Assembly (NCBI GenBank): GCA_000729835.1 | Contig: JFHB01000214.1 | Span: 1 to 52,173, forward strand | Direction: 5' to 3' | Length of the DNA: 52,173 nt | DNA from: Atkinsonella hypoxylon | Taxonomy: Eukaryota > Ascomycota > Sordariomycetes > Hypocreales > Clavicipitaceae | Shown: positions 36,076 to 49,297 of the stretch, in pieces | Layout: the number at the start of each line of letters is the position of its first letter | Numbering within the stretch: the stretch's first letter is position 1 | Notes under the pieces: model-generated | The model's database searches: none | Told to the model about the DNA's origin: nothing | Seen by the model: the letters and a program-made list of their open reading frames with translations, nothing else | Translations under genes and position numbers: made by a program

Positions 36076-36413
36076 TATTATAGCTATAAAGGAAAGATTA
36101 AATAGTCTTATTAAGCTTTATTAATAAAGACTTTAAGATAGAGAGAAAAGGAGGAAAAAGGAGGTAAAGCCTTTATAGGTGCTTAAGAGCTATAAGATTA
36201 ACGGACCCTAGTGGAGTTAACACCCTAAAGTAGAGCTACGTTTAGTGCATCTAACGGTTTAACGTTATTCTGTAACAGTCTAAGGTTTTTCTAAAGAAGA
36301 CCTAAGGTCCTGCAGCTTAAGCTAGTGCTAACAGCGTAGCCAACTCGGAACACCTCAATATTAAGGTAACAGATAACAATAAGGCATCGTGCCGAGGGCT
36401 CGTGACCGTTACA
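36076..36413 (-). repeat. Gypsy A#2 5' LTR
   Basis: 338 bp. The inner left end is mutated (TATTATAGCTATAAAGG for TGTCACGGCCATAAGGG). The outer right hundred bases are nearly intact (ACAGCGTAGCCAACTCGG, GCATCGTGCCGAGGGCTCG). Confidence 0.9.
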
Positions 36414-39400
36414 ATATAGACAGAAGCAGCAGCTAAATTGCTAATTCCCTTAAAAGAGTGCTATAGAAAGAGAAACAATCTATATAGCTAAAAGAAGAGA
36501 TTAATAAATAAGTAGTATTAGGTAAATTCTACTTAAATCTACACCTAGATGTAGAACCTATATCTACAGTAAAGAAGCCTTAATCTTCTTTATAGAACCC
36601 TTCTTCTACACCTTTAGCACTCTCTCTATTACTTTCGTTAAGTGTACCTAGTAATCTAATAGGTATATTAGCAGGAATTTTACCTCCTCCTCTTCTACTA
36701 TAGGATATAAGATTTCTTCTGCTTTTAGTAGTATAACTGTTACTCCCTTCTACAATAGATCCTTCCTAGACTAATATAAGGAAAGTTCTTAACCTTATAA
36801 AGATCTATAAAGAAAGCAATAAATATAGTAGCAATATATTTAATTTTATTATACTAAAAGTAGTTATCCTTAAAGATCTATACTAACAACTTAATTTCTT
36901 AGAACTAGCAATAATAAAGGTATTTCTAGTAATACTAATAGGTAAAGTATATAAATTCTACCTTACAATAATTGCAATAAACATAAGGATAAATTATACC
37001 TTTAATTAAATAGTTAAAATCGTTAGACAACACTTTAAGACCCTAACTAACAAGCAGTTCTATTGTTAAAAATAGAACAGCATTACGTTACGCAATATAA
37101 TCGCTAAGAACCCTAATAAATCTATACTTAACTGCCTTAATATAATAATCTAGAACCTTTAAGATATTTATAACAGCCTTTTTAACTCTCTTATAGATAA
37201 TTCTAAACTTATTAAGTAGACCCTTTAAGTAGTTAGAGGCATCTCTAAATATAGCTAAGCTAAATTTGTAACTAATATAACATTTTAAGAGCTTATTAGC
37301 AACCTATAAAAGTTAATTAGTATTGCAGAAGTATAGAAGGAAATTAGCTAATTCTACGCTAGATTTAACTAACTTAATATTAATAATAAAGCTCTCTATA
37401 TAGACTGTTAATATTAACGTTTAAGAGACTTTAGCTATAGCAGAAGTAAAACTAGAAAATAACGCTGCTTTATCTGCAGAAAAGAAGAATATTAGTTAAT
37501 AAAGTACAGTAAAAAAGAACGTTAAGAAGCATATTAAAGATAGTAGAATAATAAGAAGTATAGAACCCCTCCTTTAAACAGTAAATTTAAAGCCTATCTA
37601 TAGGCTTATAAAGGATTAAGTAAACCTATACAGAATAATAGTTTTAATAATGCTTAAGATGTAAGTAAAGCATTTATTAAAGAATCTAATACAGCTAATA
37701 AAGGAAAAACCCCTTAGCTAATAATTACATAATTTTTCACTAATGCTGCAACTATAGATAATAGAGCTATCTTCTAGAACCTTAAGGAAGAAGCCTACTA
37801 GTATACTCTACATAAGGAAGACCTATTTACAGAAGATTAATTAAATCCTATAGATCCCTTATTATATTTATTATCTTATATATTAAAAGAATGTTACTTT
37901 AGTGAGATATTTAGAGGCATTTTACCTAACACTATAGCAGCAAGCGTATTAACAGCTAGAATTAACTAAGTATAGGCACTAGTAAAGAAAATGCCTTTAT
38001 TAAAGATAAATCTATTTAATTAACACTATATAATTACATTTAGCGCAGGATTAGCAACTTTAATAGGTTTTATTATAGTTCTAATAGTCTTTAGCTTAAT
38101 TACATTCTATATTATTAATATAAGCACCTTATTCCTATACAGCATTAATAATATAGATAAGATGTATATAAAGCTTAACAACCTTAAAAACGTACTAATT
38201 TAAGGCAATTAAAAGGTTCCTATTATCTAGAAATAAGGACATCTATAGTAGACTCTAGAAGCTACAGAAGCAGCTATATTCTTCCTATTAGAAAAGCAAA
38301 TCTATTAGCTTTATTGTTAATTTAGGCATCCCTCTATACAACAATTAACGAAGATCCTATAACGTATAAGTAAAGATATTAGTAACAACAACGCTATTAA
38401 TAGAATTACATAAGTCTGCTACTACTGCTAACTTAACAGTAAATTACCTAGTTAATTCCGATTTACGTTAAAAGATAACTATAACTTTAACTACAAAATT
38501 ATCGTTAATATTATATATCTAGATAGCAGCTCTATTCTTTACGTTGTTAATTCTATAACCTTGTTCTAGGCAGCCTACTTTCTAGAACCCTAAAAGTAAA
38601 AAGCATAAAACATCTAAAATATATTAAAAGAATGCTAGATTAATACCTATTTAGGTCCTTCTAACTAGATAGTTTATAATGCTAGAAAGAACTTTACATC
38701 CGCTAAATTCCGCTATTATATATAAATATTATCTATTAATATTAATGAAGTACCTATTAAAGCCTATAACAGCATTAGTAAAATCGAATAGTACTATAGC
38801 CTATTATAAAGAGCTTACAACATTATTAGCAACAAATTAAGCACTAATACTAGTATTATAAAGGATTAAAAGCTTTAAATAGCTATTAAAGCTGTTAATA
38901 ATTCTGCTAAACCTAATAGTCTTATGCTTATATTATTAGTCTTTAGTTCCTACCCCTATATAATAGATAATTTACCTCTAAGCCTTTCTGTAATATAATA
39001 AGCTTTAATTCTACGTAAAGCTACTAATAAAGCCTAAAAGTGCCTAGCATAAAGGTAAATTCACAATACTCTTGCCTCCTATAACAGCCTAAATACAACA
39101 CCTATACATTTACTGCCTCTACAGTTAGAAGTATGTATATAGCGTAAAAAAGAAGGCTAGTAAGGCCTCTATAAGCTGCTTGCTATAGATAGCAAGGAAT
39201 GTACTATATAAATGCCTTATAGCTCTATTTATTTTTGCATAACTATTGTAAAACCCTACTACTATAATAATAATAAATCTAATAACTATTCTGCTGTTTC
39301 TAACGTTATACCTAATAAAAGCAATATAGAATCCCTACTTAAAAGCAATTCTATTTTACTAAAGAAAAGAGAAAGACCCCTAAAGGTAAAGCAACTAATT

Positions 39401-41339
39401 AATCTAAACCTAATATAGAAAAGAGGTCTAGGAAGACTAAGAAAGAACTCTCTTCCTATTCTAATTAATTCTATATAAAATTCCTCTACTTTTAACAATA
39501 AACTAAATAGATATATTACTGTTTCTAGCCTAACTGCTAGTAGTCCTTATAATCTTAATCCTAGTAGTAATATTAATCCTACTTACACATTACTATATAA
39601 ATCTAGCAATAAAATTTTCCTTTCTGCAAAAGAAACAGTAGACTATAACTTAGCTATATAACTAAGGAAAAATAATAAGATTACAGCAAAAGGTGCTCTA
39701 TTTAAAGTATTTAACTAAGCTAAAATTAACGCACTATTAGCTAGAGATGTCTTCTAATTTGTTAAATTTAACCCTACTGTATATAATAACTATATCTTTA
39801 AATCTTATATAGTTTAAGAAGTTAAAGGAAAAGGAACTATATTACTATATAAGAAGTTAAGACTAGTTATCTAAGGATATAACAACAGCAATAAATTGTT
39901 AATTTTAACATAATCCCTAACAATTTAATAAGCTAGTTAATGCCTAATTGTAGCACTAGCTCTATCTCTCTAAAAACGCGATATTGTCTTATAGATTCGC
40001 AATATTATACAGGCTTATATACAATCTAACACTAATTTAAATAGATTAATTATTGCACAACTTCCTAACTAAATTAAACACCTATATCCCTACAATACAG
40101 TAATAGAAGTAATTAAGCCTCTATATAGAATTGCTAAAGCAGGTATATATTAGTAGTCTACGTACTTTTGCTACTACTATAATAACTTAAGTATAGTTAC
40201 ATTAATATATAACCCCTGCTTACTAATATTAAATAACAATAACTACTTTAGAATCGTTAGAATGCAGACTAATAATACATTAGGATTAAGCAATAGAACC
40301 TTCTTTAACTATAAGGAATCTAAACTGTAGAAGGCTAACTTTACTGTAAAACTAAAGCAGAGCCTAACAGCAGAAACGCTACTAATTTTTAACGGATATA
40401 TATTAACTAAATCTAACAGCACTTTAACCCTTTACTAGAAAGGTTAAAGTAAAAGGATTTAGCCTATTAACATTACTAGTGTTAATATAGATTCAATAAA
40501 ACAACAGTATATTAAGCAATAAGCCTACAGTATATATATTGCTATAATCTATTAACTAGAAGCTGCATTTAACCTTTCTATTGCTATATAACAGTAAGAT
40601 ATTACAATTAACGATATTAAGCGACTAAATAAGAGGCTCTAATAGCAGATTAACAACTAGACCTATAGATTATAATATATCCTAATAGACCTTCCCTCTG
40701 CTAAATTATATATATTTATTAACGAATCCTTTATAAATAATAAAGATTTAAGCTCCTAGATAGAATATATAATTATCTTAGGTAATAAAGAAGCTTATAA
40801 AAAGAACGCTAAATTTGTAATAAAAGGCAATATTATTATGTACAGCTCTGTTAAAAGCAAGAGAGTTATAAGGAGCGCACTTACATTAGAACTATACAGT
40901 ATAGTGCAAGGCGTAGATATATTGCATGCTATTAGCACTACGTTAAATATAGTGATAAAGCAGCTATAGATACCGCTAATTCTACTAGTAGTCTATATAG
41001 ATTTATTCTTATTGTATAAATGCCTTATAAAGCTTAGTACAATAAAGGAAAAGAGATTAATAATTAACATTATAGCGCTACATTAATTATACAAAAGGCG
41101 CAAAATTAACGAAATCCGCTAGATTAACAGCAAAGATAATATTGCTAATTTAATAACAAAAGTAACACTAAATAAGACTCTTAAATCCTTTATTAACAAT
41201 AATAAGGCTAATATATAGGTAGAAGGCTAGGTAAAGAGACCTACAAATTAATGTAGAAGGATATTAGATTTATTGTTGTTTATTCCTTTAATCTATTTTG
41301 TTATTACTGTAACTGTTAAAGTTACTTAACTAGCACAAT

Positions 41340-41350
41340 AAAAAGAGAGA
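41340..41350 (+). other. Candidate polypurine tract of copia B#2
   Basis: AAAAAGAGAGA, separated from the 3' LTR by 7 bases (CTGCTAG). The same arrangement, reversed, occurs next to the inner edge of the 3' LTRs at 7670 and 43297. Confidence 0.5.
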
Positions 41351-41357
41351 CTGCTAG

Positions 41358-41672
41358 TGTTAGAATCGTTATAACTCTATTGTGCAATTCTAGCGCCTAT
41401 ATAGGTAGATACAACTGCTAATTAGTTGCATCTGCACATTAGTCTCTACTTATATTAGGGTTGCTAGTACCCCTTAATTCCCCCTTAATATAACACTATA
41501 CCTAAGGCATATAAGATATCTAACGGGGTATATAATGTAGCCTCTTTTGCTAGTTAGATACAACTCCTAGATAACCGAATTTGAACCTCTTTGATGTAAA
41601 TACTAGTGCACTAGTGAACTGGTCGTAGGGCTGACTCGAAGGAGTATAAATTTGACCCTTAGTCTCCTAATA
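41358..41672 (+). repeat. Copia B#2 3' LTR
   Basis: 315 bp. The inner left part is mutated (TGTTAGAATCGTTATAAC), while the outer right part keeps GAACTGGTCGTAGGGCTGAC. Followed by TTTAT. Confidence 0.92.
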
Positions 41673-41677
41673 TTTAT

Positions 41678-42976
41678 ATATTAAGTAACACTTTCTCTTT
41701 ATTATAAGTAGTAGTAAAGCCTTTTACTACAATATTATTTAAGAAAGGCTTATAAGTATAAGGAATTAGGTTAAAAAGAATTCTTTTTACTATTTAAATA
41801 AATTAAGTAATAGAGTTAGTTACTTCTTAAGGAAGTATATAGAGTTATAGAAGCTCTATTGCTATTAAAATTATTATTATATCTCTACTTTCTTCTGTAA
41901 GTAGCACTTAGTTATAGCTTAACAGTAAATTAATAACTAAAAGCATTTTATATATTCTAAATTCTTTGCTAAAAGCCTTTACTTCTTCTAGAATATAAGT
42001 ATTCTATATTATAATCTTATTATAGGCTATTATAAACAGCACTAGCTATATCCCTTTATTCTTCTTTATTACTAAAAAGTAAGGGTTTCTATAAGATTTA
42101 TAGCTCTCTTCTAATAACTTATACTAAAGCTTCTTTTTTAATAAATTAACTAATCTCTCTTATAGGCTAATAGGTATTAGTATTAACTTTACTTTCTAAG
42201 CTCTATAAGTAATAGTATAAATAACTTAAGGCAGTACAACTAGGAAATTAATTTTTCTACACTTTAATAAGTTTTACGCTAGTGCTACCTTTTAGTTATA
42301 AAGGATTTCCTTAAAAATATTAACTTCTTCTACTGTTAAATATTTTTATACTTATTTAACTATTTAATTTAAACATTCTTTTATTATTTAGAATCCTTAG
42401 AGCTTTTTACTAAATCTTTCTATAATATATTTAGTGTATTTTCTTAATTTATTTAAGTATACCTTTACCTCTTTTTACTTCTTCTATTTCTACTTAAAGT
42501 CTTTATTAAGTATAAACCTATTTAAAGGAATATTATCTTTTAGTAAAATCTTATTAGCTTTTTACTTATATAATATATTTACTTTTAAATTAATTAGTTA
42601 TAATTGTTTTAAGGGCTAAATCTTCTTTATAGCCTCTTTAAGTTAGCTTCTATACTAGTTAGCTATTCCCTTTATTATAAGATTAATAATAGCTATACCC
42701 TTATTCTTTATTATTAGTACTAGCTCCTTATTATTATTTAACTTAGCTTTAAGACCTTCTTTAACTATTTAATTATAAACTAAATCCTTAAATAACTTAT
42801 TAATTAAGATTAAATTAACACTAGTAGCTATTGCTTTATTTATTGTAATCTTTTATTTAATACTTCTAGTAACCCTTAAGACTAATATAATATTACTAAA
42901 ATAGTACTTTAAGAGAAGCTTACCTTCTTTATTACTATGCTTAAAGGTAACTTTAGCTATATATATAAAAGGCATT
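41678..42976 (-). pseudogene. Gypsy C RT, N-terminal and palm part
   Basis: On the minus strand, with stops masked: SYKSYRNPYFLVIKK (cf. PYFLVKKKNG), LLSYNQVLLTEESRD (cf. SGYNQVELDEKSRD), ILPQEVTNSITQFIQIV (cf. TLPQGATNSVAQFVRIV), then FLNNIVVKGFTTTYN, where FLDDVGVKGP-type is usual. The double Asp to Asn change removes the active site. This segment lies between copia B#2 and copia B#3 and continues into 29372-28661. The last five bases before copia B#3 (42977-42981) are its TTAAG target. Confidence 0.85.
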
Positions 42977-42981
42977 TTAAG

Positions 42982-43296
42982 TGTCGACAGACCAAGGGTC
43001 TAATTTATACTCCTTCGAGTCGGTCCTATAACTAGTTCACTAGTGCACTAGTATTTACATTAAAGAGGTTCAAATTCAGTTATCTAGGAGTTGTATCTAA
43101 AAAGCAAAAGAGGCTACATTATATACCCCGTTAGATGCCTTATATGCCTTAGGCATAGTGTTGTGTTAAAGGGGAATTAAGAGGTATTAGCGACCCTAAT
43201 ATAAGTAGAGACTAGTGTGTAGATGCAACTAATTAGCGGTTATATCTACCTATATAGGCGCTAGAATTGCACAATAGAGTTATAACAATTCTAACA
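42982..43296 (-). repeat. Copia B#3 3' LTR
   Basis: 315 bp. The outer left end reads TGTCGACAGACCAAGGG and keeps some CpG. The inner right end is mutated (ACAATTCTAACA). Confidence 0.9.
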
Positions 43297-43402
43297 CTAG
43301 TAGTCTCTCTTTTTATTGTGCTAGTAGAGTAACTTTAATAGTTACAGTAATAACAAAATAGATTAAAGGAATAAATAATAATAAATCTAATATCCTTCTG
43401 CA

Positions 43403-46400
43403 TTAATTTATAGGTCTCTTTACCTAGCCTTCTACCTATATATTAGCCTTATTGTTATTAATAAAGGATTTAAGAGTCTTATTTAGCGTTACTTTTGTTA
43501 TTAAATTAGCGATATTATCTTTGCTGTTAATCTAATAGATTTCGTTAATTTCGCGCCTTTTATATAATTAATGTAGCGCTATAATGTTAATTATTAATCT
43601 CTTTTCCTTTATTATACTAAGCTTTATAAGGCATTTATACAATAAGAACGAATCTATATAGACTACTAGTGGAATTAGCAGTATCTATAGCTGCTTTATT
43701 ACTATATTTAATGTAGTGCTAATAGCATACAATATATCTACGCCTTACACTATACTATATAGTTCTAATGTAAGTGCGCTCCTTATAACTCTCTTACTTT
43801 TAATAGAGCTATATATAATAATATTGCCTTTTATTATAAATTTAGCGTTCTCTTTATAAGCTCCTTTATTGCCTAGGATAATTATATATTTTATTTAGGA
43901 GCTTAAATCTTTATTGTTTATAAAGGATCTATTAATAAATATATATAATTTAGTAAAGAGAAGGTCTATTAGGATATATTGTAATCTATAGGTTTAGTTA
44001 TTAATCTGCTATTAGAGCCTCTTATTTAGTCGTTTAATATTGTTAATTGTAATATCTTGCTGTTGTATAGCAACAGAAAGGTTAAATGCAGCTTCTAGTT
44101 AATAGATTATAGCAATATATACGCTGTAGGCTTATTGCTTAATGTACTATTGTTTTATTAAATCTATATTAATACTAGTAGTATTAATAGGTTAAATCCT
44201 CTTGCTTTAACCTTTTTAGTGAAGAGTTAAAGTACTGTTATTAGATTTAGTTAATATATATCTATTAAAAATTAGTAGCGTTTCTGCTATTAAGCTCTAC
44301 TTTAGCTTTACAGTAAAATTAGCCTTCTACAGTTTAGATTCCTTATAGTTAGAGAAGGTTCTATTGCTTAGTTCTAGCGTATTGTTAGTCTACATTCTAA
44401 TAATTCTAAAGTAATTCTTATTGTTTAATATTAGTAAGTAGAGGTTATATATTAACGTAACTATACTTAAATTGTTATAGTAGTAGCAGAAGTATATAGA
44501 CTACTAATATATACTTGCTTTAGCAATTCTATATAGAGGCTTAATTACTTCTATTACTATATTGTAAGGATATAGGTGTTTAATTTAGTTAGGAAGTTAT
44601 GCAATAATTAATCTATTTAAATTAGTGTTAGATTGTATATAAGCCTATATAATATTGCGGATCTATAAAACAATATTACGTTTTTAGAGAGATAGAGCTA
44701 GTGCTACAATTAGGCGTTAATTAGCTTATTAAATTGTTAGGGATTACGTTAAAATTAATAATTTGTTGCTGTTATTGTATCCTTAGATAACTAGTCTTAA
44801 CTTCTTATATAGTAATATAGTTCCTTTTCCTTTAACTTCTTAAACTATATAAGATTTAAAGATATAGTTGTTGTATATAGTAGAGTTAAATTTAATAAAT
44901 TAGAAGATATCTTTAGCTAATAGTGCGTTAATTTTAGCTTAGTTAGATGCCTTAAATAGAGCACCTTTTACTGTAATCTTGTTGTTTTTCCTTAGTTATA
45001 TAGCTAAGTTATAGTCTACTGTTTCTTTTGCAGAAAGGAAAATTTTATTGCTAAATTTATATAGTAATATATAAGTAGAATTAATATTACTACTAGGATT
45101 AAGATTATAAGGACTACTAGCAGTTAGGCTAGAAACAGTAATATATCTATTTAGTTTATTATTAAAAGTAGAGGAATTTTATATAGAATTAATTAGAACA
45201 GGAAGATAGTTCTTTCTTAGTCTTCTAGAACCTCTTTTCTATATTAGGTTTAGATTAATTAGTTGTTTTACCTTTAGAGGTCTTTCTCTCTTCTTTAGTA
45301 GAATAGAATTGCTTTTAGGTAGGGATTCTATATTGCTTTTGTTAAGTGTAACGTTAGAAACAGTAGAATAATTGTTAAATTTATTGTTATTATAGTAGTA
45401 GGGTTTTACAATAGTTATATAAAAACAAATAGAGCTATAAGGTATTTGTATAGTGCACTCCTTGCTATCTATAGCAAGCAGCTTATAGGGGCCTTACTAG
45501 CCTTCTTTTTTACGCTATATATACACTTCTAACTGTAGGGGCAGTAAATATATAGGTATTATATTTAGGCCGTTGTAGAAGGCAAGAGCATTATAAATTT
45601 GCCTTTATACTAGGCATTTTTAGGCTTTATTAGTAGCTTTATATAGAATTAAAGCTTATTATATTATAGAAAGGCTTAGAGGTAAATTATCTATTATATA
45701 GAGGTAGGAACTAAAGACTAGTAATGTAGGCATAAGACTGTTAGGTCTAGCAGAATTATTAATAGCTTTAATAGCTATTTAAAGCTTTTAATCCTTTATA
45801 ATACTAGTATTAGTGCCTAATTTATTATTAATAATATTGTAAGCTTTTTGTAATAGGCTATAGTACTATTTAACTTTACTAATGCTGTTATAGGATTTAA
45901 TAGAAACTTTATTAACATTAATGGACAATATTTATATATAATAGCGGAATTTAGTAGATATAAAGTTCTTTCTAGTATTGTAAACTATCTAGTTAGAAGG
46001 GCCTAAATAGGTATTAATCTAGCATTCTTTTAATGTATTCTAGATGTTTTATGCTTTCTGCTTTTAGGGTTCTAGAAAGTAGGCTGCCTAGAATAAGGTT
46101 GCAGAATCTACAATATAAAGAATAGAGCTGCTGTCTAGATATATAATATTAACAATAATTTTGTAGTTAAAGTTATAGTTATCTTTTAATGTAAATTAGA
46201 ATTAACTAGGTAATTTACTGTTAAGTTAGCAGTAGTAGTAGACTTATGTAATTCTGTTAATAGCGTTATTGTTACTAATATCTTCTTCTATACGTTATAG
46301 AATCTTTATTAATTGTTATATAGAGGGATATCTAAATTAACAATAAAGCTAATAGATTTACTTTTCTAACAAGAAGAATGCAGCTACTTCTATAGCTTCT

Positions 46401-48575
46401 AGAGTCCACTATAAATGTCTCTATTTTTAGATAATAGAAACCTTTTAATTGCCTTAAATTAATATGTTTTTAAGGTTATTAAGCTTTATATACATCTTAT
46501 CTATATTATTAATGCTGTATAGAAACAAAGTGCTTATATTAATTATGTAGAATGTAATTAAGCTAAAGACTGTTAAAACTATAATAAAGCCTATTAAAGT
46601 TGCTAATTCTGCGCTAAATGTAATTATATAGTGTTAATTAAATAGATTTATCTTTAATAAAGGCATTTTCTTTACTAGTGCTTATACTTAGTTAATTCTA
46701 GCTGTTAATATACCTACTGCTCTAGTGTTAAGTAAAATACCTCTAAATATCTTACTAGAATAACGTTCTTCTAATATATAAGATAATAAATATAATAAGG
46801 GATCTATAGGATTTAATTAATCTTCTGTAAATAGATCTTCCTTATGTAGAGTATACTAGTAAGCTTCTTCCTTAAGGTTCTAGAAGATAGCTCTATTGTT
46901 TATAGTTGCAGCATTAGTAAAGAATTATATAATTATTAGCTAAGGAGCTTTTCCTTTATTAACTATATTAAATTCTTTAATAAATGCCTTACTTACATCT
47001 TAAGCATTATTAAAACTATTATTCTATATAGGTTTACTTAATCCTTTATAAGCCTATAGATAGGCTCTAAATTTGCTGTTTAAAGGAGAGGTTTTATACT
47101 TCTTATTATTTTACTATCTTTACTATACTTCTTAATGCTCTTTTTTGCTATACTTTATTAACTAATATTCTTCTTTTCTATAGATAAAGTAGCGTTATTT
47201 TTAGGTCTTACTTCTGCTACAGCTAGAGTCTCTTAAACGTTAATATTAATAGTCTATATAGAGAGCTTTATTATTAATATTAAGTTAGTTAAATCTAATG
47301 TAGAATTAGCTAATTTCCTTCTATACTTCTGCAATACTAATTAACTTTTGTAGGTTGCTAATAAGCTCTTAAAATATTACATTAGTTATAAATTTAGCTT
47401 AACTATATTTAGAGATGCCTCTAACTGCTTAAAGAGTCTATTTAATAAGTTTAGAATTATCTATAAAAGAGTTAAAAAGGCTGTTGTAAATGTCTTAAAG
47501 GTTCTAGATTATTATATTAAGGTAGTTAAGTATAGATTTATTAGGGTTCTTAGCGATTATATTACGCAATATAATACTGTTCTATCTTTAGCAATAGAAC
47601 TACTTATTAGTTAGAGTCTTAAAGTGTTCTCTAATAATTTTAACTATTTAGTTAAAGGTGTAATTTATCCTTATATTTATTGCAATTGTTGTAAGGTAGA
47701 ATTTATATACTTTACCTATTAGTATTACTAGAAATACCTTTATTATTGCTAGTTCTAAGAAATTAAGTTATTAGTATAAGTCTTTAAGGATAACTACTTT
47801 TAGTATAATAAAATTAAATATATTACTGCTATATTTATTGCTTTCCTTATAGATCTTTATAAGGTTAAGGACTTTCCTTATATTAGTCTAAGAAGAGTTT
47901 ATTATAGAAGAAAGTAACAGTTATACTACTAGAAGTAGAAGAAATCTTATATTCTATAGTAAAGGGGAAGAAGGTAATATTTCTACTAATATACCTATTA
48001 GATTACTAGATATACTTAATAAAAGTAATAAGAAGAGTGCTAAAGGTATAGAAGAAGGGTTCTATAAAGAAGATTAAGGCTTCTTTACTGTAGATATAGG
48101 TTCTGCATCTAGGTGTAGATTTAAGTAGAATTTACCTAATGCTACTTATTTATTAATCTCTTCTTCTAGCTATATAGATTATTCCTTTTCCTATAGTACT
48201 CTTTTAAGGGAATTAGCAATTTAGCTGCTGCTTTTGCCTATATAGACTCTATATTTATATAGTAAATTGTATAACGCTTTAATAATTAGAGTAGAAGCTC
48301 TTTAAAATAGGTCTTTATTCTAGTTATAAAAGTTAAATTTAAAGTTCTTCTATTATTCTTAATCTCTAAATCTTTAATCTTTATAAAGGTTAATTATAAA
48401 GGTAATTCTATTGTTTAAATTAGTAGTAGTAGCAGTTTCTAGGTTAATTTTATATATTAAGTCCTAATCTATTAATAGGAGTTTTTAATACTTTTAAAGT
48501 TATTCTAGAAGCTTATTAGGTTGTAGTTATTACTTAAATTCTTATAAATCTACCTAGGGTTATTGTAAACTTATT
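43403..48575 (-). pseudogene. Copia B#3 Gag-Pol polyprotein relic
   Basis: Minus-strand homologue of the copia B#1 and #2 polyproteins, colinear over its whole length. It has many Gln/Trp stops and no recognisably intact domain. Borders are by offset from copia B#2. Near 44,840 it carries a small insertion (CTTCTTAAA region) relative to copia B#1, giving a probable frame disturbance or a short duplication of a CTT/AAG word. Confidence 0.8.
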
Positions 48576-48977
48576 ATATTAAATAAGATTAAGTAGTATA
48601 GAAAGAGAAAGTAGGTGTAATAGAATTAGTATAAAGATAGATAGATTTAGCTAGCTTTTAGCTAAGTTCTAAGATAGTTAAAGGAGTTAAATTCTATAGT
48701 GTTAGCTGCTAAGGGTTCTAGCTAGTAATTTAATTCCTTAGGAGTTTAATATTAATAATTAGTTAAACTAAAACGTTATTATAAGTAAATACAACTTAGT
48801 AACTAAGTAATTATAAAGATATCCCTTCCTTTAGCACACTTTACTAGTTATATTAGCTGCTAAGGGTTCTAGCTAATAGTATTACGTCTCTTCTTGCTAA
48901 ATCTAGCTAATCTATAGTTAGTTATACTAATCTCTTTAGTTGTACTAAAGACTTCTAGTTAAGTAACTACTAATTAG

Positions 48978-49292
48978 TGTTAACAGACTAAGGGTTTAAT
49001 TTATACTCCTTTAAGTTAGTTCTATAACTAGTTCACTAGTGCACTAGTATTTACATTAAAGAGGTTTAAATTTAGTTATCTAGAAGTTATATCTAAAAAG
49101 CAAAAGAGGCTACATTATATACCCCGTTGGATGCCTTATATGCCTTAGGCATAGTGTTGTGTTAAGGGGGAATTAAGGGGTATCGGCAACCCTAATGTAA
49201 GTGGAGACTAGTGTGCAGATGCAACTAATCAGCGGTTGTATCCACCCACGCAGGCGCCGGAATCGCACGATAGAGTCATAACGATTCCAACA
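48978..49292 (-). repeat. Copia B#3 5' LTR
   Basis: 315 bp. The inner left end is strongly mutated (TGTTAACAGACTAAGGG, CCTTTAAGTTAG). The outer hundred bases (49190-49292) are preserved (CCACCCACGCAGGCGCCGG). Confidence 0.92.
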
Positions 49293-49297
49293 TTAAG

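Larger units (their letters stand above)
30427..36413 (-). mobile_element. Gypsy A#2: complete Ty3/gypsy element
   Basis: 5987 bp, two 338-bp LTRs, target duplication ATATA (30422-30426, 36414-36418), inserted in copia B#2 gag. The + strand left end is TGTCACGGCC and the right end CGTGACCGTTACA. Coding is on the minus strand: 5' LTR 36076-36413, gag, pol, 3' LTR 30427-30764. The uninterrupted target sits in copia B#1 near 12,600. Confidence 0.93.
30091..41251 (+). pseudogene. Copia B#2 Gag-Pol polyprotein relic, interrupted by gypsy A#2
   Basis: Coding resumes at 36419 after gypsy A#2, in the same frame (HRVYI joined to DRSSSQ). Gag runs to about 37,600, with RCFIC near 37,465 from its zinc-binding tail. 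Protease and pre-integrase follow, then integrase, then the linker with the stop-free piece 39212-39418 (MPYSSIYFC). RT has IQAYIQSNTNLNR near 40,010 and the active-site box QTNN near 40,268 (QTDD in relatives). RNase H shows INESFINNKDLSSQI near 40,715 (VDGSF in relatives) and KEKRLIINI near 41,050. The end at TAA 41249-41251 is tentative. RNase H is one of the best preserved stretches and makes the family clear: a widespread fungal Ty1/copia. Confidence 0.88.
29373..41672 (+). mobile_element. Copia B#2: full-length copia element holding gypsy A#2
   Basis: 315-bp LTRs at both ends and the target duplication TTTAT (29368-29372, 41673-41677). Without the nested gypsy A#2 and one ATATA it would be about 6.3 kb, the same as copies #1 and #3. 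It is inserted in gypsy C RT. It is inverted relative to copia B#3, only 1.3 kb away. Confidence 0.92.
42982..49292 (-). mobile_element. Copia B#3: full-length copia element
   Basis: 6311 bp, LTRs of 315 bp, target duplication TTAAG (42977-42981, 49293-49297), inserted in gypsy C upstream of its RT. Coding is on the minus strand. It aligns end to end with copia B#1 (same orientation) and with copia B#2 (inverted). Confidence 0.93.
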
